DNA of 60,548 bases. It comes from RGIG6353 sp964558655. Lineage in GTDB: Bacteria; Bacillota; Clostridia; Oscillospirales; SIG627. Location of the stretch: NCBI GenBank assembly GCA_964558655.1, contig CAZLEX010000006.1:1-60548 (forward strand), written 5' to 3'. This document shows, one piece after another, positions 54,519 to 60,548 of the stretch. The translations under genes were made by a program, and so were the position numbers. Under the pieces are notes generated by a model, which saw only the letters and a program-made list of their open reading frames with translations, was not told the origin of the DNA and did not search any database. Within the stretch, counting starts at the first letter, position 1, and each line of letters opens with the position of its first letter.

Positions 54519-54547
54519 ATTATATCATTGTTTTTCATATTTGTCAA
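54519..54547 (-). promoter_or_regulatory. Consensus sigma-A promoter of the pyr operon
   Basis: On the minus strand TTGACA (54542-54547), 17-base spacer, TATAAT (54519-54524), both full consensus. The leader of about 90 bases has no clear PyrR site; a 7-bp stem (CTTTCG/CGAAAG core) before six T is the only attenuator-like element and is weak. Confidence 0.85.
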
Positions 54548-54680
54548 TTATATTTTTTTCAAAAAAAACACATTATGTTTCGTTTTTTTTAGACACTCTG
54601 TTATATGCCTTACAAAACTGCCTGTAAATCAGATAAAAAAACTCTTTCACTTGACAAAGATAACATTTAATAGTAAAATA

Positions 54681-55745
54681 TTACCTGTTAAGAGTTTCTT
54701 CTATTTTCCGAATAAGTTTTTCAGTCGTTTCTTCAACTCGTTTAAAGTCTGTATTTGCTCTGTAAATTTTTTCTATTGTTTCGTGAATATTTCCGGCTTC
54801 GGCAAATGCGTCTTCCGCACCGTTAACCAATTTTTTAAAACACTTGTTGGCAAAACGGAGTTTAACACGGTTTTCTGTGAGCGTTTTTTTATCTATAAAT
54901 CGTTCCATATTGAATACTTTACACTTGTCATTATAATAATCACTTTCTTCTTTTGCAACTACGCAAACATTTACTTCCGGAAAATAGAGTGCGTTTATAT
55001 CTTCACAGCATATCGGATCGTAACTTATTACAGTTTTGAGCCTTTGTTTCTTTGCATACTCAAAAAAAGCTTTAAAAAAGATATTTTCACAACCTCTGCA
55101 ATTAGTGACACAGCATATTTTTTTCGATTTTCTTTCAAAAGTATTAAATTGTTTTTGTCCTTTTGAACCGATGCAGGATATTAGTCTGATTTCTTCTTCC
55201 GCTTTCTCCCCTTTAAGATTATTTTGCTTAAAATATCTGATTATCGCTTTTAACATCTTTTCTTCTTCAAAATTTTTGCTTACTATATTTTTGATTTCTC
55301 TTTTTACCGTATATGCTGCCGAAAGGAAACTGTATCCGGTTTTATAACATTCGGCTTTATCCTGTATCATTTGCATTATTTCATATTTGCGATTTTCTAT
55401 TGATTTTCTGTCGATATATTCGCCAAGTTCCACAATTTCGTCAACAGCTCCCGGAAATTTCGGATCGGTTATATGAGGTGCTGTGCCGTCAATTATGCCT
55501 ATTTTTTTATCAATAAGTATCCCGTCCAGCGAATTCGGATCGGCGGAACAAAAAAAATCTTCTATGTTATTTCCCATCTTTTCAAAGTATTCTTCGATCT
55601 TTTTCATCATTGTTGATTTTCCTGTTCCCGAACCGCCTTTGATTATGTAAAGCCGTTCAAGCTCGGAAGGATTAAAAATTGTATCAAAATAACTTTTAAA
55701 TCCGCAATTTGTATTCATTGAAGCAAAATATTTATTATAACCCAT
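54681..55745 (-). CDS. P-loop ATPase (PRK06851-like)
   Basis: A 354-residue cytosolic protein with a Walker A IIKGGSGTGKSTMMKKIEEY near residue 33 and a possible second, degenerate half (CCVTNCRGCENIFFKAFFEY near residue 215, without the GKT). It resembles a family of clostridial/bacillary ATPases of unknown role that have two P-loop halves. Other notable features: several Cys (CCEDIN, CCVTNCRGC). AGGAG precedes the ATG. It is divergent from the nucleotidyltransferase gene. No terminator is obvious after it. Confidence 0.6.
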   Translation of the reverse strand: MGYNKYFASMNTNCGFKSYFDTIFNPSELERLYIIKGGSGTGKSTMMKKIEEYFEKMGNNIEDFFCSADPNSLDGILIDKKIGIIDGTAPHITDPKFPGAVDEIVELGEYIDRKSIENRKYEIMQMIQDKAECYKTGYSFLSAAYTVKREIKNIVSKNFEEEKMLKAIIRYFKQNNLKGEKAEEEIRLISCIGSKGQKQFNTFERKSKKICCVTNCRGCENIFFKAFFEYAKKQRLKTVISYDPICCEDINALYFPEVNVCVVAKEESDYYNDKCKVFNMERFIDKKTLTENRVKLRFANKCFKKLVNGAEDAFAEAGNIHETIEKIYRANTDFKRVEETTEKLIRKIEETLNR

Positions 55746-55777
55746 GTTATCTCTCCTTGCTGTTATATACTACTATC

Positions 55778-55806
55778 AGTCTATGTATTTTTATATTTTT
55801 TGTCAA
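55778..55806 (-). promoter_or_regulatory. Likely promoter of the P-loop ATPase gene
   Basis: On the minus strand TTGACA (55801-55806), 17-base spacer, TAGACT (55778-55783; 4 of 6 match). Confidence 0.45.
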
Positions 55807-55823
55807 ACGAAAGGAATATTTTT

Positions 55824-56585
55824 ATGAAAGCGATTATTCTTGCAGCGGGTAAAGGAACCCGACTTAATTCCGATCAAGCGGATCTTCCGAAAGCCATGAG
55901 AAAAGTGCTTGACAGGCCTATTCTTGAATATGTTTTCGATACCCTGAATTTCATTGATGAAAAGGATTTGTATGTTATTGTCAAATACAAAAAAGAAAAA
56001 ATAGTTCAAGCCTATCCGAATCTTTGCTATATAGAGCAAGGTGATGACGGATACGGAACCGGTTATGCGGTTGAATGTGCCGAAAAATATTTTGAGAACT
56101 ATGACGGTGAAATTGTTGTAATTTGCGGAGATACTCCGTTAATAAGCCAAAACACGATTAAAAAAATGATAAATATGCACAGAGAAGAAAATAATGCTTG
56201 TACCGTTTTGTCCTGTATCGGAGAAAAAGGGCTGGCACTCGGAAGAATGATAAGAGATGAAAGCGGTCGCCTTCTCTCCATTACCGAAGCTAAAGATTGC
56301 ACAAAAGAACAATTCGACAATGTTAACGAATACAATGCGGCGACTTATATATTCGATTCAAAAGAACTTTTCAATGCGTTGAAGAAAGTTGAGAACAGTG
56401 TAGTTACAAAAGAAAAATATCTGACAGATGTTCCGTCTGTTTTGTTGGCAAGCGGAAAAAGAGTCAATGCTTACATATCCGAACATTCAGAGGAAATTCT
56501 CGGAGTTAATTCGATCGAAGATTTGAAATTGGTGGAAAACACATTACTTCAAAGAAAAAAAGTCAGTACGGAGGATAAAAAATGA
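55824..56585 (+). CDS. Nucleotidyltransferase (GlmU N-terminal-like)
   Basis: A 253-residue sugar-nucleotidyltransferase domain: ILAAGKGTRLNSDQADLPKA binds the nucleotide and DRPILEYVFDTL follows as in GlmU; GDGYGTGYAVECA and VVICGDTPLI match the UDP-GlcNAc pyrophosphorylase domain. The C-terminal acetyltransferase repeats of GlmU are absent. The ATG at 55824 follows AAAGGA; earlier in-frame codons lack a site. The stop overlaps the pyruvate kinase start by 4 bases. Substrate (GlcNAc-1-P or another sugar phosphate) is unproven. Confidence 0.78.
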   Translation: MKAIILAAGKGTRLNSDQADLPKAMRKVLDRPILEYVFDTLNFIDEKDLYVIVKYKKEKIVQAYPNLCYIEQGDDGYGTGYAVECAEKYFENYDGEIVVICGDTPLISQNTIKKMINMHREENNACTVLSCIGEKGLALGRMIRDESGRLLSITEAKDCTKEQFDNVNEYNAATYIFDSKELFNALKKVENSVVTKEKYLTDVPSVLLASGKRVNAYISEHSEEILGVNSIEDLKLVENTLLQRKKVSTEDKK

Positions 56586-57994
56586 GAAAAACAAAAATTA
56601 TATGCACAATAGGACCCGCTTCAAACAGCGAAGATATGATAAGAAAACTTGCGGAAGCGGGAATGAATGTTGCTCGGTTTAACTTTTCGCACGGAACACA
56701 CGAACAGCATAAAAAAGATATGGATACGGTTAAAAAAGTTCGCGAAGAACTCGGAATACCCATTGCCATAATGCTTGATACAAAAGGTCCCGAATATCGA
56801 ATAGGAAATTTCGAAAACGGAAGTGTAACCCTTAAAGACGGGCAAAAATTTTCTTTTACCGCCTGCGATATAATCGGAAACAACGAAAGAGTTTCGGTTT
56901 CATATCCGAAAATGATTGATGAACTTGATATAGGAGATACGATTTTACTCTGTAACGGACTCGTGTCGTTGAGAGTAGACGAAAAAACAGATACCGATGC
57001 TATATGTACAGTAATTGAGGGCGGAATTATTTCAAACAAAAAAAGCATGAGTTTTCCGAATGAAGTTTTACGCCAAAAATATTTAAGTGACAACGATAAA
57101 AAAGATTTACTTTTCGGAATAGAAAACGAAGTCGACTTTATAGCTTGTTCTTTTGTTTCCTGCAAAGAAGATATAAACGATGTGAGAAACTTTTTGCATG
57201 AAAACGGCTGTGATGACATAGATTTGATTGCAAAAATAGAAAATCGTGCCGGAGTTGACAACATTGAGGAAATCATCAATGCAAGCAACGGAATAATGGT
57301 AGCCAGAGGCGATATGGGCGTTGAAATACCTTTTGAACAACTGCCGGCAATTCAAAAAAAGCTCATAACAAAGTGCAGAACTATCGGGAAGCGTTCAATC
57401 ACCGCTACAGAGATGCTTGAGTCAATGATTTCAAATCCGCGTCCGACTCGTGCCGAAATTTCAGATGTCGCAAACGCCGTTTACGACGGTACAAGTGCGA
57501 TTATGCTATCGGGAGAAACCGCAGCCGGAAAATATCCTGTAGAATCGGTTCGTGCCATGAGTAAAATTGCCGAAGAAACCGAAAATAATATCAATTACAA
57601 AAACCGTTTCAAAACAACAGATTTTCAAATCAACAACACAATAGATGCGATTTCTCATTCAACCTGCGGAGTTGCCATTGATATTGAGGCTAAAGCAATT
57701 GTCGTTTGTTCGCTTGGCGGCGGAACTGTACGAATGGTGTCAAGATTCAGAGCTCCGATTGATATTATCGGATTAACGACCAATGAAAAAGTTTGGAGAA
57801 AACTCGCTCTTTCATGGGCTGTAACTCCGGTAATGTCAGAAGAATATCCTTCTACTGAGGTACTTTTTTATCACGCGGGTAATACCGCAAAGAAACTTTA
57901 CCGTTTGGCTTCCGGAGATAAAATTGTAATTACCGGCGGTATAACCAACGGTAAATCGGGAAATACCAATCTTATAAAAATACACACAATTTAA
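56582..57994 (+). CDS. pyk: Pyruvate kinase
   Basis: A 470-residue glycolytic enzyme turning PEP and ADP into pyruvate and ATP. TKIICTIGPASNSEDMIRKL, NFSHGTHEQH, MLDTKGPEYRIG and the signature around IDLIAKIENRAG with ARGDMGVEIP are intact. The extra C-terminal PEP-utiliser domain of Bacillus Pyk is absent. Translationally coupled to the nucleotidyltransferase through ATGA. Confidence 0.96.
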   Translation: MRKTKIICTIGPASNSEDMIRKLAEAGMNVARFNFSHGTHEQHKKDMDTVKKVREELGIPIAIMLDTKGPEYRIGNFENGSVTLKDGQKFSFTACDIIGNNERVSVSYPKMIDELDIGDTILLCNGLVSLRVDEKTDTDAICTVIEGGIISNKKSMSFPNEVLRQKYLSDNDKKDLLFGIENEVDFIACSFVSCKEDINDVRNFLHENGCDDIDLIAKIENRAGVDNIEEIINASNGIMVARGDMGVEIPFEQLPAIQKKLITKCRTIGKRSITATEMLESMISNPRPTRAEISDVANAVYDGTSAIMLSGETAAGKYPVESVRAMSKIAEETENNINYKNRFKTTDFQINNTIDAISHSTCGVAIDIEAKAIVVCSLGGGTVRMVSRFRAPIDIIGLTTNEKVWRKLALSWAVTPVMSEEYPSTEVLFYHAGNTAKKLYRLASGDKIVITGGITNGKSGNTNLIKIHTI

Positions 57995-58000
57995 GTAAAA

Positions 58001-58032
58001 AACGAAGCGTGAAAGAATTTTCACGCTTCGTT
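58001..58032. terminator. Hairpin after pyk
   Basis: A perfect 14-bp stem (58001-58014 with 58019-58032). The T run is on the minus strand only; the plus strand continues GCCGATA, so as a terminator for pyk it is atypical. Confidence 0.5.
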
Positions 58033-58039
58033 GCCGATA

Positions 58040-58154
58040 TTGTTAATTACTTTTTCGTTTTTCAACAAAAATAACAAATTAACGATTAAAAAGAGTTTTT
58101 TTGTACTGTTTTAACCTAAAAAATATTGTAATTAAAATTTTTTCATGTTAAAAT
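58040..58154 (+). promoter_or_regulatory. Promoter module shared with 77-190
   Basis: TTGTTA (58040-58045) and TAACAA (58072-58077) are 26 bases apart, then AAAAAATATTGTAAT (58118-58132), -35 TTGTAA (58126-58131), 17 bases, -10 TAAAAT (58149-58154). The same parts in the same order occur at 77-190. Confidence 0.6.
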
Positions 58155-58185
58155 AATAAAAAATTCAATTGAAGGAGTGTTAATT

Positions 58186-59136
58186 ATGGATTTTTTAAGC
58201 ACAGTCAAAGGTTCTATGCTCGAAAATTTTTATCCTGCCGGTTGGGATATGGCGAAAATCGATTCTTGCTGTTCAAATTCACCGGAAACCATCGAAGAAA
58301 GACAGCCGTGGTGGAACAAAGACTTTAATCTGAAATGTGCCGAAAATGTTACGGAATTCGATATGATTTTGGGACATGAAATTGCAATGGAAATAAAGAG
58401 CTGCCGCGACGAAGGAAGGAAACTTGCAATGATACTTCCCGTAGGACCTATGGGAATGTACAAGTGGGCGGTTTTCTTTCTCAAAGAATGGAATGTAAAA
58501 TGCGATCATGTTTACGGTTTTAACATGGACGAATGGACAGATGCAGACGGAAACACTCTTGATTCTTCCAATGACGGTTCTTTCCAACACGCTATGGAAA
58601 ATGCTTTTTATAATCCTCTCGGAAGTTTGACAGTTCCGGTAAATCAGAGAAATTTTGCAACTAAAGACAATCTTCCCACTTATCCGAAAAAGATTGCCGA
58701 CTTAAAAAATGATGGTGCAAAGCTTGTAACCGTATTCGGAATAGGAAGAATGATGCATATAGCGTTCTGGGAGCCTCATTTTGCGGCGGAATTTGACTCG
58801 CTTGAGGAGTGGAAAAAACCTTGCTACAGAATTGCGGCAAAAATTCATCCGCTGACAGTTGAGCAAAATGCTCTTACAAGTTTTAAGAGTCGCACTACCC
58901 TTGTTCCTTGCCGTGCCAATACCGTAGGCCCCGGTCTCTTTCTCCAATCGGATAAAGTTATCGGAGGCTGTGACGGTGCTTTTTCACGCGGTATGCAGTG
59001 GCAAGGCATGTCACTTTGGACAACGCTTCGCTACGGTCCTGATATGTGGATACCTTCTACTTTTATGCCCACTTTCCCCGGTGTTATAGTTTATTTGAAA
59101 GAACTTGCCGGACCGCTTACCGCTGAGTGTAATTAA
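58186..59136 (+). CDS. Glucosamine-6-phosphate isomerase-like protein (NagB superfamily)
   Basis: A 316-residue protein with NagB-type motifs: GFNMDEWTDADGN corresponds to the FNMDEY catalytic segment and VFGIGRMMHIAFWEP to GIGxDGHIAFNEP of glucosamine-6-phosphate deaminase. Longer and divergent from true NagB, so it may act on another amino-sugar or sugar phosphate. The ATG at 58186 follows GAAGGAG. It is monocistronic, ending in a terminator, and shares its promoter module with the sugar-isomerase/MlrC operon 58 kb away. Confidence 0.72.
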   Translation: MDFLSTVKGSMLENFYPAGWDMAKIDSCCSNSPETIEERQPWWNKDFNLKCAENVTEFDMILGHEIAMEIKSCRDEGRKLAMILPVGPMGMYKWAVFFLKEWNVKCDHVYGFNMDEWTDADGNTLDSSNDGSFQHAMENAFYNPLGSLTVPVNQRNFATKDNLPTYPKKIADLKNDGAKLVTVFGIGRMMHIAFWEPHFAAEFDSLEEWKKPCYRIAAKIHPLTVEQNALTSFKSRTTLVPCRANTVGPGLFLQSDKVIGGCDGAFSRGMQWQGMSLWTTLRYGPDMWIPSTFMPTFPGVIVYLKELAGPLTAECN

Positions 59137-59150
59137 ACTAATACATTAAT

Positions 59151-59212
59151 AGCATAAAATAAGCGTTTTAGAGCAAAACAACGCACTTTGAACGCTTATT
59201 TTATGCTTTTTT
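59151..59212. terminator. Strong terminator
   Basis: A perfect 17-bp inverted repeat (59151-59167 with 59191-59207) with a 23-base loop and T run after it. It separates the NagB-like gene from the converging restriction gene. Confidence 0.8.
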
Positions 59213-59271
59213 ATTCGTAGAATCTATTGTTTTTTAGGTGTAATTTGAATGTAATTTTTAAGATTTAAAAA

Positions 59272-60548
59272 TCACCTGAAAACATCTCTTAAAATTCGCC
59301 AATTGTCCGAATGAATATCGTCACTGTAATTTTCGGTGCAAATGCAAAGTTCTTCGCTTTGCTTGTCGTAGCGGACAAAACCGCCTTTGAGATTGTGCTT
59401 TGAAAGATAGGCTTTTAATACATCAAACTTTTTCGGCGAGAAAATGTCAATATCTTCGCTCTCTCCCGTCTTGTCAAAACCGCCTTTTGTTTCGACTATC
59501 CAAGTTTCGCCCCTCACCGACACGATATAGTCGGGATAGAAAAGTTTTTGACGGTTGGAGTTATCCGCGTAAACAATAGAAAAATACTCGTCGCCCTTGT
59601 CGCCGTTTTTGTATATCCAATCGACGGCAGAACAGCGTTCGCAGAATTTCTCAAACTTCTTTTCCGACGACGAACGAGGCTCCGCCGACATCAGATAACC
59701 GCCGTATACGTTCTTTTCGCTTTCAATTTGCACTTTGCTTTGTAAATCGTATGTAAAGAGCGTTGATTGCGGAATGAAAAACGGCTTTTCGGATATCATA
59801 TCAATCGACAGCGACAGTTGAGCAAGCTGTGCCGCCATTGCTTCACGGCAAATATGACGCAGTGCGTCGGTATTATTGATGACAAAAGAATATAATTCTC
59901 TCGTTGTCAGCAAAAGCAACTTTTCAGAATAAAAGTACTTATCGCCGAACAGTTTGCCTATAATCGTATTCATATAGGCGTATTCCATACCGATTTCAAG
60001 ACCGATACGACCGACGCGGTTATGATATTCACGACCGTGTATATGCGTATTGATAGGTTCTTTTATTTGCACGACATTTAATTTTTCTTTTTCCGACAAT
60101 TGATTAAGCACAACCACGTTGCCCGAAAGTGTGTATCGGACAATATCTTCGGAAAATATAAATCCGTGACTCTCCAACCGAATTTTATTCTGCTTCTTGT
60201 CGCCCGTCAGGGAAAACTCACGCTTATAGTATTGAGCGATAGACGTTAAAGCACGACGCGGATCACGCAAATCGGTCACCATTGTGCGTTGCTCTTTGGT
60301 AAGCGTAAACGACTTGTACTCGTTTTTCAAAAACAAAGTTTTCGCCTCTAACGCCGACTTGCCGAGGCTTGCTTTCACGCCTTGCGTAAACTTGCCGTCA
60401 AAGGTGTAAAGATAGCAACTGTCAAGCAAATCGTTATCGTAATGTTTCGCTTCGGGCATACGGCGAATACGTCCTATCGTCTGCACCTCAAATGTTTCGT
60501 CCATATTTTCTCTTAGTTTTACAAGAATATGAGCGCGTGGGCAGTCCC
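59272..60548 (-). CDS. Type III restriction enzyme, Res subunit (5' end outside window)
   Basis: The frame is open to the window edge and continues upstream of the ATG at 60504: the edge reads DCPRAHILVKLREN, helicase motif V, followed by motif VI EVQTIGRIRRMPEAKHY. So this is the C-terminal 425 residues of a superfamily 2 restriction helicase, not a complete 410-residue gene. Near the C terminus a PD-(D/E)XK nuclease is visible (FYPDYIVSVRGETWIVETKGG). With its Mod partner it would cut unmodified foreign DNA. By eye the region is richer in GC than its neighbours, as expected of an acquired defence gene. Confidence 0.85.
   Translation of the reverse strand, partial: DCPRAHILVKLRENMDETFEVQTIGRIRRMPEAKHYDNDLLDSCYLYTFDGKFTQGVKASLGKSALEAKTLFLKNEYKSFTLTKEQRTMVTDLRDPRRALTSIAQYYKREFSLTGDKKQNKIRLESHGFIFSEDIVRYTLSGNVVVLNQLSEKEKLNVVQIKEPINTHIHGREYHNRVGRIGLEIGMEYAYMNTIIGKLFGDKYFYSEKLLLLTTRELYSFVINNTDALRHICREAMAAQLAQLSLSIDMISEKPFFIPQSTLFTYDLQSKVQIESEKNVYGGYLMSAEPRSSSEKKFEKFCERCSAVDWIYKNGDKGDEYFSIVYADNSNRQKLFYPDYIVSVRGETWIVETKGGFDKTGESEDIDIFSPKKFDVLKAYLSKHNLKGGFVRYDKQSEELCICTENYSDDIHSDNWRILRDVFR

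Noticed and set aside
54528..55166. A 212-codon plus-strand frame and a promoter-like TTGACA-17-TAAAAT at 54651-54679
   Set aside because: The frame is antisense to the P-loop ATPase gene, is extremely rich in Phe, Cys and Ile and has no ribosome site; it is the mirror of an Asn/Lys-rich coding strand. The promoter-like match remains possible as an antisense start but has no gene behind it.
1..60548. tRNA, rRNA, CRISPR, insertion sequences or phage genes
   Set aside because: Gaps between genes are short and accounted for by promoters, leaders and terminators; I saw no cloverleaf, no regular direct repeats and no transposase or integrase motifs.

Overview
The window is AT-rich, densely coding DNA that reads as an anaerobic, endospore-forming member of the Clostridia, perhaps an uncultured gut Oscillospirales-like lineage (the lineage is inference). 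The evidence is spoVAC/spoVAD/spoVAE and yabP/yabQ (sporulation), a bifunctional Rel, an RqcP-HU pair, a HemZ-type radical SAM protein, an NAD-linked class 1B PyrD/PyrK, formate-THF ligase, and strong GGAGG ribosome sites. I see no rRNA, tRNA, CRISPR array, insertion sequence or prophage.

Layout. (1) 1-4956: a possible gene tail, then a sugar-isomerase/MlrC operon, then a converging flavin reductase and DUF4091 pair. (2) 5004-8205: spoVA genes, a DUF6873 protein and a tiny Cys-rich ORF. (3) 8265-16595: prfB, a small acidic-tailed membrane protein, a GH78-like glycosidase, and a dehydrogenase/kinase/GDPD-PHP operon divergent from its likely DeoR repressor with a 15-bp inverted-repeat operator between them. 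(4) 16627-21118: potABCD polyamine importer, read leftward behind a strong promoter and a long folded leader. (5) 21200-31107: recJ, rel, dtd, hemZ, a SpoVB/MurJ-type flippase, hup, rqcP, yabP, yabQ, divIC. (6) 31148-54547: a roughly 23-kb leftward nucleotide supercluster. The pyr half is pyrC-carB-pyrK-pyrD-pyrF-pyrE-pyrB-guaB behind a consensus promoter. The pur half is purE-purC-purF-purM-purN-purO-AICAR transformylase-purD-purL-fhs behind its own promoter and a ZTP riboswitch with terminator. (7) 54681-59212: P-loop ATPase, nucleotidyltransferase, pyruvate kinase, NagB-like isomerase. (8) 59272-60548: the C-terminal part of a type III restriction enzyme cut by the window edge.

How it fits together. 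The nucleotide block covers nearly the whole of UMP and IMP synthesis. Formate-THF ligase closes the pur operon, so the ZTP switch, which senses 10-formyl-THF shortage, would control both the folate-consuming steps and the formyl-THF supply. The block is a mosaic: an archaeal-type PurO plus a stand-alone AICAR transformylase replace bifunctional PurH; PurF lacks the N-terminal cysteine nucleophile; PyrB carries a PyrI-like zinc-finger tail without the PyrI nucleotide domain; the IMP dehydrogenase looks like the Tritrichomonas enzyme; carA and purB are not here.

The most interesting unexplained signals are the folded potA leader, a roughly 110-bp promoter module present upstream of two distant sugar genes (78-190 and 58040-58154), the PurF and PyrB variants, the GDPD-PHP fusion, and a terminator hairpin whose 3' arm is the yabP ribosome site.
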